Shown: in pieces, positions 1 through 8,113 of the stretch
How positions within the stretch are numbered: position 1 is the first letter of the stretch
How the letters are laid out: each line of letters opens with the position of its first letter
Source of the DNA: Candidatus Gastranaerophilales bacterium
GTDB taxonomy: Bacteria; Cyanobacteriota; Vampirovibrionia; Gastranaerophilales; Gastranaerophilaceae
Length of the DNA stretch: 60,632 nt
NCBI GenBank assembly: GCA_944327225.1
Contig: CALVGZ010000012.1
Span: forward strand, 1 to 60,632
Reading direction: 5' to 3'
The notes under the pieces: model-generated
Told to the model about the DNA's origin: nothing
Database searches by the model: none
Seen by the model: only the letters and a program-made list of their open reading frames with translations
Made by a program: the position numbers and the translations under genes

Positions 1-18
1 AAAAGCGTAAGCGATTGC

Positions 19-80
19 TTCGCCACATCAGTCTCATATAAAAGTAAATTGACAGTTAAATAATATGCCGATGTGGCGAA
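19..80. repeat. 11-bp inverted repeat overlapping the 5' end of tRNA-Leu
   Basis: TTCGCCACATC at 19-29 is the exact reverse complement of GATGTGGCGAA at 70-80, which lies in the acceptor and D-arm side of the tRNA-Leu gene. If transcribed upstream of the tRNA it could pair with its 5' end, or it may be a remnant of another tRNA-Leu. The arms are separated by 40 nt. Confidence 0.5.
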
Positions 81-152
81 ATTGGTAGACGCACCAGACT
101 CAAAATCTGGCGTGGTTCACCCCACGTGCCGGTTCGACTCCGGCCATCGGCA
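67..152 (+). tRNA. tRNA-Leu (anticodon CAA)
   Basis: The acceptor stem GCCGATG (67-73) pairs with CATCGGC (145-151), with discriminator A at 152 and no encoded CCA. The anticodon stem is CCAGA/TCTGG with loop CTCAAAA, placing anticodon CAA at 101-103, which reads UUG. There is a long class II variable arm and a canonical T-arm (GCCGG, TTCGACT, CCGGC). The acceptor closure, D-loop and long variable arm all support leucine. A TATAAA at 36-41 is a possible -10 box. Confidence 0.95.
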
Positions 153-166
153 AATATTATCAAAAC

Positions 167-200
167 CCCTCTTAAATAAAAAAACAAAGAGGGTATTTTT
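167..200 (+). terminator. Rho-independent terminator of tRNA-Leu
   Basis: CCCTCTT (167-173) pairs with AAGAGGG (187-193), followed by TATTTTT. It lies 15 nt after the tRNA 3' end. Confidence 0.8.
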
Positions 201-220
201 ATACCTAATTTTTAATGAAA

Positions 221-277
221 CCGGAGTCGAACCTCCGGTTCTTACCTCTCGAAAAACTTGCCCATTGGGGCAACTTT
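221..277. repeat. 57-bp direct repeat, copy 1, with tRNA T-arm-like sequence
   Basis: This copy is identical over 57 bp to 365-421. It holds two hairpins: CCGGAG/CTCCGG around TCGAAC, and TTGCCC/GGGCAA around ATTG followed by a T-run. On the minus strand it contains GGTTCGACTCCGG, the same 13 nt as the T-arm of the neighbouring tRNA-Leu (131-143). No complete tRNA can be folded because a matching acceptor 5' strand is missing. Confidence 0.85.
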
Positions 278-290
278 TTCTCGGCAGAGT

Positions 291-304
291 GGCCATCGGC
301 AAAT
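291..304 (+). repeat. 14-nt copy of the tRNA-Leu 3' end
   Basis: GGCCATCGGCAAAT repeats 142-155 exactly, that is, the 3' acceptor strand of tRNA-Leu and the first bases after it. Like the real tRNA it is followed by a terminator. It looks like debris of a duplicated or rearranged tRNA gene. Confidence 0.6.
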
Positions 305-314
305 TTAGATTCTA

Positions 315-349
315 AAACCTCTCTTTGAAATATAAGAGAGGTTTATTAA
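315..349 (+). terminator. Intrinsic terminator after the tRNA-like remnant
   Basis: AAACCTCTCTT (315-325) pairs over 11 bp with AAGAGAGGTTT (334-344), followed by TATTAAT. No intact gene now precedes it on the plus strand. Confidence 0.65.
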
Positions 350-364
350 TAAAGATAATGAACG

Positions 365-421
365 CCGGAGTCGAACCTCCGGTTCTTACCTCTCGAAAAA
401 CTTGCCCATTGGGGCAACTTT
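365..421. repeat. 57-bp direct repeat, copy 2
   Basis: This is the second perfect copy of 221-277, with the same two hairpins. The preceding bases (AATGAA) are also shared. After position 421 the two copies diverge. Confidence 0.85.
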
Positions 422-456
422 AACGAACTGCCTATCAAAATTCAATAAACTTATAT

Positions 457-488
457 AATTTAAAACCCCTTAATAGGGGTTTTAAATT
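457..488 (-). terminator. Intrinsic terminator of the M48-like gene
   Basis: A perfect 14-bp stem (AATTTAAAACCCCT, loop TAAT, AGGGGTTTTAAATT) overlaps the stop codon of the minus-strand gene ending at 487. It is symmetrical enough to work in both directions. Confidence 0.8.
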
Positions 489-1272
489 ATTCACCTTTAA
501 AAATTCCAAGAATTATATCCCAGAACGAAAGTCCGCCTCTTGTTCTGAATTTTGAAATTTGAGAAACACTGTTTTTTCTATATTTTTGAAGATCTTTTTC
601 TAATTTTTCCTGTGCTTTTGGATCAGCATTCCTTTTTGCTACAACATCATTTGCATAAGCTAAAAAATTCTTATATTCAATACAAGAATAACCCGATTTA
701 ACAGAATTTGGATATGCATAATTAGCATAATCATAAATATTCATGGCACGTTCCGCATTTGCAGGTTGAGCCTTAAGAGCGTCCCAATATGTTGAGGTTT
801 GTTTAGTTAAAACAACAACAGCGGCAAGTGGATTATATCCCGCATTTGCCATCAAATTTACCGCAACAACATCTGCTTCTTTTTCTTCCTTCGTAAACTT
901 ATAATTGTTAATTAATTCCCCTGCTATTGTTTGAGTAGTCGAAGTGCCAGTTATCGAAGAAACAATACTATCTTTTGAAGCATGGCCAGTTATAATATGT
1001 CCCAATTCGTTTGCAACAACTGCGGCAACTTCATTATCATTGCCTGCATAAGCTAAATCGCTTTTTGAAATACTTACCACTCTGTCATCTACAAATGAAG
1101 AATTGTCTACGGCTTTATCAGTAACTTCAAATTTAATGTTGGATGTCGGAATACTGTTTTTAACCAATAAATTATTTGCTACCGTTTCAACTCTTGAAGC
1201 AGCATCATAAGTAGCAGCGTAAGCAACAAAAAAGGCGACCATGACAAAAAATGACATTAAAATCTTTTTCAT
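487..1272 (-). CDS. Secreted M48-like metallopeptidase homologue with altered zinc site
   Basis: This 261-residue protein has an N-terminal signal peptide (KK, then a hydrophobic stretch to about residue 20). M48 peptidases carry HEXXH plus a downstream Glu as zinc ligands. Here the motif reads N88-E-L-G-H92, so the first histidine is asparagine (codon AAC). H97 and the distal KEAD (E132) followed by AGYNP are kept, and this arrangement is M48-like. AAGGAG lies 7 nt before the ATG. It is probably exported to the periplasm. The His-to-Asn change suggests weak or no peptidase activity, perhaps a binding or chaperone role; the family call is firmer than the activity call. Confidence 0.75.
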   Translation of the reverse strand: MKKILMSFFVMVAFFVAYAATYDAASRVETVANNLLVKNSIPTSNIKFEVTDKAVDNSSFVDDRVVSISKSDLAYAGNDNEVAAVVANELGHIITGHASKDSIVSSITGTSTTQTIAGELINNYKFTKEEKEADVVAVNLMANAGYNPLAAVVVLTKQTSTYWDALKAQPANAERAMNIYDYANYAYPNSVKSGYSCIEYKNFLAYANDVVAKRNADPKAQEKLEKDLQKYRKNSVSQISKFRTRGGLSFWDIILGIFKGE

Positions 1273-1438
1273 AAAATTCTCCTTCTAACCCTCTTTTTAT
1301 ATAAAACCACAAACAATGGCTTATATCAAGCTTTTTGAAAATTTATTAATTAAAAAAGAAGGAATAAATTTATTGTGGTGACAATTTTTTTGTTTTACAA
1401 TCGTTATATATATTGAAAGTGTTGTTTAGGTAAAAATA

Positions 1439-2911
1439 ATGAAATTAGCAGGAGCAAAATTATGTACTCCGGTCATTTGTGCCGGAAATTCAAAAACCCA
1501 GAAAAATAAAAAGAGAAATAGTATTTCAAATACCAATCTTAAAAGCAATTTAAACGGTTTAAATTGTCTTGCTATATATAATAAATCAAACATCTCATTC
1601 AAAGGATACATGGGGGATCAACAACCTGCAAAAAAACTTTTTTGGATAGTCACAGGAAGAAACAAAATATATAGAGATGAAGACGTAAATAATTCAGCAT
1701 GGAGAGTAGAAACAAGCATTGGACAAAAAGCTTGGAGTACAATACCGCCATGGGATCTTTTAAAAAGAACCCCCGAACAAGCAATTCAAGGAATCTGTAC
1801 TTTAAATAATACTTACGAAATTCCAAGCTACATATTAAGTCCAAACTATGGAGACGATTGGGGAAGAAGAGCAAACTACATAGAACTTAACCCCAGACTC
1901 CTTGCAAAAGCCGAAGGAAATAGAAAATCCGAAGGCCTGTTAAATATCATAAAATTATTGCCTGCAATTCCGCCTTCAACAAAAAATATTCCCACTTGCA
2001 TAATACTATCGCAACTATATCCAACGTATGGAAGCTACAATGACGGATACACCGGAAACGAAGGTCTATACTGCGTAGGATTACAAGCAGGAATATCAAA
2101 AAACCTTACATCGCCTAATCTCGAAAGAAATGGGGAACGAATGGGTGATGATGAACTTGTTAAAGCATTCAATGATTTGGCACATTTCAGAGGACTCAAA
2201 ACAGGTGTCAGAATGCCGATTTCAGAAGGACAAATATCTGTTCAAGGAAGACCATTTAGCTGGTACTATGATGAAAATGCATATATAGACGCTTGTGTTG
2301 ATGCTATAAACATGGGTTTTGATTGTATATATTTTGATAGCGGAAAACATGTTGATAATTTTGAAATGGAGCATTACTGCGGAGTAGGTACAGTTCCCGA
2401 CTATAAAAAAATGCAATATATAACTCAACAAATAAGAGCACGCTCCGGAAGAAACGACATATCGTTCGTTGCAGAAAAAGCGGACCTTAATCCAAGATAT
2501 GAAAATTTAGGATACACAGCAGGAACAGACTGGGGATTGGCTGACGACTTCGGAAATTTAATGTACGAATATGATAAACAATCTTGGAATTCGCATTATG
2601 CAGCAGGTCCTTGTGTATCCGACGACAACGATAATGGTTCAATGTCTTATGAAAGAAGATTACAAAGATTAAAAAACACATTACATGCTTTCAGAGATTC
2701 AAGCAAAAAACTTCCGGTACACATTCAAATGCACGATATTTTCCCTTTAAAAGAAGATATTGACACTCATGGTGTTATGATGTGCAGCTGCAATAGGAGT
2801 GCATACGGCGATTTAGAAAGTCACTATAATAATATTTTTTCACATACAGATGCGGCAAGAAACCAGACAATGAACGCATACAAAGAATTTGAAAGCATAA
2901 TGGACTGCTAA
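1439..2911 (+). CDS. Orphan protein, glycosidase-like TIM-barrel features, SFKG leader
   Basis: This 490-residue protein is not firmly recognised. The first ~50 residues are rich in Asn, Lys and Ser and end in N51-ISFKG-56, a signature also seen as NLSFKS in the 36685-37653 protein. The rest looks globular. GFDCIYFDSGKHV, SFVAEKADL and VHIQMHDIFP resemble strands 4, 5 and 7 of alpha-amylase-type barrels, with possible Asp and Glu catalytic residues. This resemblance is by eye only. There is no Sec signal peptide and only a weak AGGT before the ATG. It stands alone, 167 bp from the divergent M48-like gene. It could be a glycoside hydrolase or a lineage-specific surface or effector protein. Confidence 0.6.
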   Translation: MKLAGAKLCTPVICAGNSKTQKNKKRNSISNTNLKSNLNGLNCLAIYNKSNISFKGYMGDQQPAKKLFWIVTGRNKIYRDEDVNNSAWRVETSIGQKAWSTIPPWDLLKRTPEQAIQGICTLNNTYEIPSYILSPNYGDDWGRRANYIELNPRLLAKAEGNRKSEGLLNIIKLLPAIPPSTKNIPTCIILSQLYPTYGSYNDGYTGNEGLYCVGLQAGISKNLTSPNLERNGERMGDDELVKAFNDLAHFRGLKTGVRMPISEGQISVQGRPFSWYYDENAYIDACVDAINMGFDCIYFDSGKHVDNFEMEHYCGVGTVPDYKKMQYITQQIRARSGRNDISFVAEKADLNPRYENLGYTAGTDWGLADDFGNLMYEYDKQSWNSHYAAGPCVSDDNDNGSMSYERRLQRLKNTLHAFRDSSKKLPVHIQMHDIFPLKEDIDTHGVMMCSCNRSAYGDLESHYNNIFSHTDAARNQTMNAYKEFESIMDC

Positions 2912-2928
2912 CTAGAATTAGCCGTTTG

Positions 2929-2957
2929 TTGGAATAAATTTATACAATCTCTATACT
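2929..2957 (+). promoter_or_regulatory. Sigma70-type promoter for the cupin gene
   Basis: TTGGAA (2929-2934), 17-nt spacer, TATACT (2952-2957), 25 nt before the cupin start codon. Confidence 0.6.
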
Positions 2958-2982
2958 AATATATTTTAGAAAGGAGATTTGT

Positions 2983-3294
2983 ATGAACTATAAGAAAGAA
3001 AAAATTGAAGAACTTATTGATTTTTGCGATGAACATATAAGTTCAAACGTACTTTTAAAAAACGGTGATTGTCTTGCATTAATAATAGCATTAAAAAAAC
3101 ATCAAAAAATGCAAGAACATTTTTCTCCGGTTGATGCATTTATATACCTGATTGAAGGTGAAATTGAATTTCATTTTACCAAAACCAACGAGACAAAAGA
3201 AATTAAAAAAAATGAAATTTTCTTTTTTAAAGCAAATGAAAAACACGACATAACAGCCAAAAAAGATACTAAAATGCTTGTTATAAGAATATGA
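2983..3294 (+). CDS. Small cupin-domain protein
   Basis: This is a 103-residue single-domain protein. HFSPVDAFIYLIEGEIEFHF and the later KKNEIFFFKANEKHDI match the two conserved cupin motifs (metal-site His/Glu and the G-x-G turn region). Such proteins bind a metal or small ligand in a beta-barrel, and the substrate cannot be read from the sequence. GAAAGGAG precedes the ATG by 6 nt, and a good promoter lies just upstream. The methyltransferase gene follows after 18 nt, so the two may be co-transcribed. Confidence 0.8.
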   Translation: MNYKKEKIEELIDFCDEHISSNVLLKNGDCLALIIALKKHQKMQEHFSPVDAFIYLIEGEIEFHFTKTNETKEIKKNEIFFFKANEKHDITAKKDTKMLVIRI

Positions 3295-3312
3295 ATATGA
3301 TATTTTTTTCTT

Positions 3313-4179
3313 ATGATAATCATTCCTGAAAATTTAGCAATTAAAGAACCTGAAAAAAAATTACTTGATAAAATGAATAAAACTAAAATTAAAGAAAAAG
3401 TTTTATTTAAAGTTAATTCGGATTTTCACTCAATTTTTGTTGTGGAAAACAAATTCGGACGTTTTATTAAATACAAAGACACTTATCAGGCAGGACGCAT
3501 TTCTCATGAAACTTACAAAGGAAATTTACCCTATATAAATTATTTCCTTCTGCCATATCTTATAAATCCCGAAATTAAAACAATTCTTTTTATAGGACTT
3601 GGAACGGGAATAATTTTAAAACAATACCAAACATTATTTAAAAATTTAAAAAGAATCGATGTAGTTGATATAGAAGAATATATCTTTCCGATTGCAGAAA
3701 AATATTTTGAATTTAAAACTTTTGACAATTTTAACTTTTACTTACAAGACGCCATAGTATATCTAAAAGAAAATAAAAGAAAATATGACTTGATAGTTGT
3801 TGATGTTGCGGGAAATGAAGGTATTGACGAAAGATTTACAACAAAAGAATACTTAAATATAATAAAAAAACATTTAACCAAAAAGGGGATATTTGTATCA
3901 AACATGCCTTCAGCAAATGATATCTTTAACAAAAAAAATAAATTCGCTCAAAATATAATAAAAAACCACAGAAACACATTTGAAGATACCAAACTTTTTA
4001 ACGGCAATACTTCAAATAAAATTTTCTATAAAGTATTTTTTGATATAAATGAAAATGTTTTAGATATAACAAATTTGATAATTTTTTCTTCAAACAAAAA
4101 AATTGAATTTAAACCAAAAAATAAAGATATAGAAAAATTAAATATAAATATAACAAAATATTTAGAAGATATCATTTAA
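3313..4179 (+). CDS. Spermidine-synthase-like SAM-dependent transferase
   Basis: This 288-residue protein has a Rossmann methyltransferase core of the polyamine aminopropyltransferase superfamily: FIGLGTG at 94-99, the acidic VVDIEEY strand, LQDAIVYL, then VVDVAGNEG and a C-terminal FVSNMPSA strand. True SpeE proteins carry a conserved GGGDG. Here it is GLGTG, so the activity may be a methyl transfer or an altered aminopropyl transfer. No good ribosome site precedes the ATG; translation may depend on the cupin gene upstream. Confidence 0.65.
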   Translation: MIIIPENLAIKEPEKKLLDKMNKTKIKEKVLFKVNSDFHSIFVVENKFGRFIKYKDTYQAGRISHETYKGNLPYINYFLLPYLINPEIKTILFIGLGTGIILKQYQTLFKNLKRIDVVDIEEYIFPIAEKYFEFKTFDNFNFYLQDAIVYLKENKRKYDLIVVDVAGNEGIDERFTTKEYLNIIKKHLTKKGIFVSNMPSANDIFNKKNKFAQNIIKNHRNTFEDTKLFNGNTSNKIFYKVFFDINENVLDITNLIIFSSNKKIEFKPKNKDIEKLNINITKYLEDII

Positions 4180-4227
4180 TTTTTTTATGATAAAATCTTC
4201 TTATAATGACTTTTTAAGGAGAGGTAA

Positions 4228-5181
4228 ATGAAAAAATATAGAATTGGTGTAGATATCGGCGGGACAAATATTAAAATAGCACTTGTGGATTTCGAAGGAA
4301 AAATAATATATTCAAATACTACACCAACAAGAGCAGAAATGGGTTTCGAAGCAGGAGTTGCCAATATAAAGCAAGCCATAAAAGACTTGATGCAAGAAAC
4401 AAAAGAATCGGCCAAAACAATAGAAGCAATTGGTTTTGGCTTACCAGGGCAAATAGATTACAAAGCCGGCATGGTAAAAAATCTTCCAAATATACCCGGA
4501 TGGATAAATATTCCCTTAGGAAAATTAATTGAAGATGAATTTGAAATACCCACCAAATTGGATAACGACGTTCGTTGTGCAGCATTAGGAGAATTAAATT
4601 TTGGAGCGGGAAAAGGCTGTGAAAACTTAATCTGTATAACAATAGGAACAGGAATAGGCTCAGGAATTGTGCTAAACGGCAAATTAGTTCGTGGTGCATC
4701 AAACGCTGCAGGTGAAATTGGCCATATTAAAATGACTCTCAATAAAGGTCCTTTATGTGGTTGCGGAGACCATGGATGTTTTGAAGCTTACGCATCGGGG
4801 CCTTCCATTGTTTCCATGGCAAAAGAGTTTATATCAGGCGGAAAATCAGCTAAATACAAAGAAATGGCAACCGATGGAATTATAACTCCTTATATAGTAG
4901 CTCAAGCAGCACTTCAAGGCGATGCAGTATCTTTGCAGATTTTTAAACAAATGGGAGAAATTATAGGTATAGGGCTGGCCTCAATAGTCAATCTTTTAAA
5001 TCCTGAAAAAATAATTATCGGTGGTGGTGTTGCAGACGCAGGAGAAATATTATTAGAGCCAATCAGAAAAACCATTGAAGACAGAGCAATGCCAATTCAA
5101 AAAGAAGCAGTTAAAGTAGTTCCTGCTCAACTTGCAAATGCGGCAGGAGTAATTGGAGCAAGTCTTTTAATTAACAGTTAA
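4228..5181 (+). CDS. ROK-family sugar kinase (glucokinase-like)
   Basis: This 317-residue cytosolic enzyme carries ATP-binding DIGGTN at 9-14, the catalytic Asp in LDNDV (D114), GTGIGSGIV at 141-149, and the ROK zinc signature formed by H166 and C177-G-C179-x4-C184. No helix-turn-helix is present, so it is a kinase rather than a repressor. It likely phosphorylates glucose or a related hexose with ATP. AAGGAGAG precedes the ATG. holA begins 4 nt after its stop, so kinase, holA and holB probably share a message. Confidence 0.88.
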   Translation: MKKYRIGVDIGGTNIKIALVDFEGKIIYSNTTPTRAEMGFEAGVANIKQAIKDLMQETKESAKTIEAIGFGLPGQIDYKAGMVKNLPNIPGWINIPLGKLIEDEFEIPTKLDNDVRCAALGELNFGAGKGCENLICITIGTGIGSGIVLNGKLVRGASNAAGEIGHIKMTLNKGPLCGCGDHGCFEAYASGPSIVSMAKEFISGGKSAKYKEMATDGIITPYIVAQAALQGDAVSLQIFKQMGEIIGIGLASIVNLLNPEKIIIGGGVADAGEILLEPIRKTIEDRAMPIQKEAVKVVPAQLANAAGVIGASLLINS

Positions 5182-5185
5182 GAAT

Positions 5186-6178
5186 ATGCCTGTATATTTT
5201 TTATGGGGTGACGAAGATTACTTAATCGAAAAAAGAGCCCAAAATATAAAAAAAGAAATACTAAAAAATGATATCAATGAGCTAAACTATAGAGCCGTTG
5301 ATAATCCTTCTTTTTCTTTATTTTCAGAACTTTTAAGAACAAACGCCATGATGTTTGGAGATGTTGTCATACAAATAAAATGTGCAAGATATTTTCTGGA
5401 ATCAAAAAATAAAGAAAAACTGGATGATAAACAAACAAAAGAATTAATTGATGCAATTAACAATATATCAGAAAGAATCCATATAATTTTAATTTGTCCA
5501 ACCCCAAAGGGGGAAAAGAAAAAACCTGATAGCAGAAAGAAACTGTATAAGGAATTAATTAAAATAACAAAACCCGAGGAATTTCAAAGCTATAAAACAT
5601 ACGAAGAATACAAACTAATTCCTATTATTAAAAAAATAGCAAATGAAAAAGGGCTTAAAATAAACCAAAACGAATGTTCTTTAATAGTACAAACAGTAGG
5701 ATCATCTTTAAGGGATATAGCAAATCAACTTGAAAAATTAAAACTATACGCATATCCAAATAATTTAATCACATCCGAAATGATAAAGGATATAGTATCA
5801 AATAATACTGATATATACAATCTTGTTGATTTAATCCTGAAAAAAGATTATAAACAAGCATTATATGATATATCGGAACTTTTGCAAAAAGAACATTACT
5901 TACCATCATTAGCATTCATTCAAACAACTTTTAGCAATTTAGTAAGGTTAAAACTATATGCAAATACCTGTTCAAGCTATGAACTTGCAATCAAGTTAAA
6001 CCAAAACGAATATGTTTTAAAGAAAAATCTTGAAAAAATCAAAAATATAAATTTAAACGAACTTATAAGATTAAAAATAAATTTAACAAATGCTGAGTAC
6101 AAACTAAAAACAGGAATTTTAAAAGACCCGATTCTGGCATACGAACTTGCATTTCTTGAAAGCGGGGATAAAATATGA
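5186..6178 (+). CDS. holA: DNA polymerase III delta subunit
   Basis: This 330-residue protein follows the HolA pattern: an N-terminal YFLWGDEDYLIEKRAQ (degenerate P-loop domain), VIQIKCARYF, a lid region IIKKIANEKGLKI, then LRDIANQLEKLKLYA and a C-terminal helical collar domain. It opens the beta clamp within the clamp loader. Its start lacks a clear ribosome site and lies 4 nt after the ROK kinase, which fits coupled translation. It overlaps holB by 4 nt (ATGA). Confidence 0.88.
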   Translation: MPVYFLWGDEDYLIEKRAQNIKKEILKNDINELNYRAVDNPSFSLFSELLRTNAMMFGDVVIQIKCARYFLESKNKEKLDDKQTKELIDAINNISERIHIILICPTPKGEKKKPDSRKKLYKELIKITKPEEFQSYKTYEEYKLIPIIKKIANEKGLKINQNECSLIVQTVGSSLRDIANQLEKLKLYAYPNNLITSEMIKDIVSNNTDIYNLVDLILKKDYKQALYDISELLQKEHYLPSLAFIQTTFSNLVRLKLYANTCSSYELAIKLNQNEYVLKKNLEKIKNINLNELIRLKINLTNAEYKLKTGILKDPILAYELAFLESGDKI

Positions 6179-7116
6179 TAAATAAATACTTTATAGATAA
6201 ATTTCCATTTGCATATAACTATTTTTCAACACTATTGGAACTTGTAAAAAACAAACAAAAACAATTTCCGCAAGCAATAATTTTCGAAGGTTCCGACACA
6301 AAAAACCAATATCTTTTTGCACTTGAACTGGCAAGAATTCTAAATTGCAAAAATAACGGAGAAAAAGATTGCAATTGCATAAATTGCAAATGGATAAAAT
6401 CATATACCCACCCTGCAATTAACAATGTCTCGCAGATACATTTTAAAGGCGAAGGAGATGAATCAAAAACCGTAATTTCAGTAAAACAAGCAAAAAAAAT
6501 CGAACAGTCACTAGGCATTTCGAGTGACTATCACAGATTTTTTATCTTTTTTTCATCCAAAGAAAAAACGTACAGAGAGGACGAATTAAAAGGATTTAAA
6601 AATCTAGGATATGATACTAACCTAAAATTTTCTATTGAACCGCTTGAATATTCAACCTTTCACCCAACAACTCCAAACGCACTTTTAAAATCCATTGAAG
6701 AACCACCTTCAAAAACAACTTTTATATTTTTAACAAAATCCAAAGAAGATATATTGCAAACAATTGTCTCAAGATGTTTAATTTTTAAATTAAATTCAAA
6801 GAAACAAAATCTGTCTTATAAAGAAATATACCCGATAATTTCTGACTATCCCAATATTGACTACTATAAAGCAATTGAAATTTCGGACAATCTGCAAAAA
6901 TATATAAAAGAAAATTCTGATTGTGAATATACGTTAAATCAATTTCTTGAATTTTTAAAAGAAACAATAAAACAAAATGTTTTCAATATTGAACTGTGTA
7001 AAAAAATAAAAAATGATATAAATTTTGTAAATATTGCAATCAAACAATCCAAAGCTAATATCACAGATAAAATAGTAATCGATACTCTGATGCTAAAAAT
7101 TGCAAGAGGATATTAA
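6175..7116 (+). CDS. holB: DNA polymerase III delta-prime subunit
   Basis: This 313-residue protein has the clamp-loader zinc cluster C58-x7-C66-x-C68-x2-C71. This is followed by NALLKSIEEPPSKTTFIFLT and the sensor/arginine-finger SRC motif (TIVSRC). The P-loop region reads EGSDTKNQ and lacks the GxGKT of ATP-hydrolysing subunits, as expected for delta-prime. The start overlaps the holA stop (ATGA), so both clamp-loader subunits are made from one message. Its stop is 1 nt before the next start. Confidence 0.88.
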   Translation: MINKYFIDKFPFAYNYFSTLLELVKNKQKQFPQAIIFEGSDTKNQYLFALELARILNCKNNGEKDCNCINCKWIKSYTHPAINNVSQIHFKGEGDESKTVISVKQAKKIEQSLGISSDYHRFFIFFSSKEKTYREDELKGFKNLGYDTNLKFSIEPLEYSTFHPTTPNALLKSIEEPPSKTTFIFLTKSKEDILQTIVSRCLIFKLNSKKQNLSYKEIYPIISDYPNIDYYKAIEISDNLQKYIKENSDCEYTLNQFLEFLKETIKQNVFNIELCKKIKNDINFVNIAIKQSKANITDKIVIDTLMLKIARGY

Positions 7117-7117
7117 A

Positions 7118-8113
7118 ATGAATAAACCAATTGTTGCTCTTTCAATACCAACAGGAATAGGTGCAAATATAGGCGGATATGCCGGAGATTTCGGTTATAT
7201 TGCGAGAGAATTCAGCAAATATTTTTATTGCATAGTTAATCCAAACGCCGTAAATGGGGGGATTTTAAGTGCAATAAATAATGATATGGCATATCTTGAA
7301 GGGCATTTATTTGATGATTTTTTCAAAGGCAACATTTCAATCACTCCCAAAAAAGAAAACAAAACAAACAAAATAGGAGTTATATTTGATTCAGCTATAC
7401 CGCAAAACATCATAAATGTCCATCTTAACACAATAAACGCCTTAAAAATGGTTCAAGGAATAGAAACAATAGGAATTGAATATACTAAAAAACCTGTAGG
7501 AGTGGAAATTATTATTGAAAATAATATTTCATCCGGAAATTTAAACAATCCAAACGCTATTGTTGAGGCAGCAGAAAAATTGATTCAAAAAGGAGCCCAA
7601 GCAATAGCTATCATCTGCTATTTTAATGAGGACGCAGAGGACATAAATTATTCAAATGCAAATGGAATAGACCCTATTGGCGGCATTGAAGCTGTTATAT
7701 CACATATAATTACACAAAAATTTAAAATTCCGGCTGCACATGCTCCGGCATTTTTGAATATTGATATATCGGAAAAAATCGAAAATCCTAAAGTATCCTC
7801 TGAAATGATAAGTTCAACATACCTGCCTTGTATAATGCAAGGATTAAGCATTGCACCGGATATCAATAAAAATAACAAAGGAAAAATAAACAACAAAGAT
7901 GTTCAATATTTAATTGTTCCGTATGATGCTATGGGATCTCCGGCTGTGTTATCCTGTATTAAGCATAATATTAAAATTATAACTGTTAAAAATAGAACTA
8001 TGCTTAATGTAACAAAAGAAAAAATGAATATAAGCGTATATAAAGAATACGAAAGTTATGAAAAATGTCTAGAGAATATAATAAAAGAAACAAAAACAAT
8101 GAAGAACAGATAA
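7118..8113 (+). CDS. DUF3326 family protein
   Basis: About 331 residues. The start is set at ATG 7118, with AGAGGA 7 nt upstream, rather than the in-frame TTG at 7100. The opening IPTGIGANIGGYAGDFGYIAR, followed by NPNAVNGG and AYLEGHLFDDFF, is the mark of DUF3326, a family known mainly from cyanobacteria. GIDPIGGIEAVISH and a late VPYDAMGSPAVL are also conserved-looking. The biochemical function is unknown. It follows holB by 1 nt and overlaps the next gene by 49 nt. Confidence 0.82.
   Translation: MNKPIVALSIPTGIGANIGGYAGDFGYIAREFSKYFYCIVNPNAVNGGILSAINNDMAYLEGHLFDDFFKGNISITPKKENKTNKIGVIFDSAIPQNIINVHLNTINALKMVQGIETIGIEYTKKPVGVEIIIENNISSGNLNNPNAIVEAAEKLIQKGAQAIAIICYFNEDAEDINYSNANGIDPIGGIEAVISHIITQKFKIPAAHAPAFLNIDISEKIENPKVSSEMISSTYLPCIMQGLSIAPDINKNNKGKINNKDVQYLIVPYDAMGSPAVLSCIKHNIKIITVKNRTMLNVTKEKMNISVYKEYESYEKCLENIIKETKTMKNR

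Noticed and set aside
49-54. TTGACA as the -35 box of tRNA-Leu
   Set aside because: Only 12 nt before the tRNA start, too close to direct its transcription.
73-315. 80-residue open frame across the tRNA-Leu gene
   Set aside because: It reads through the tRNA, its terminator and the tRNA-like repeats; no ribosome site.
221-421. Two additional tRNA genes on the minus strand
   Set aside because: T-arm-like sequence is present, but no acceptor stem or proper D and anticodon arms can be formed.
4319-4742. Minus-strand frames of 127 and 94 residues
   Set aside because: Antisense shadows of the ROK kinase gene.
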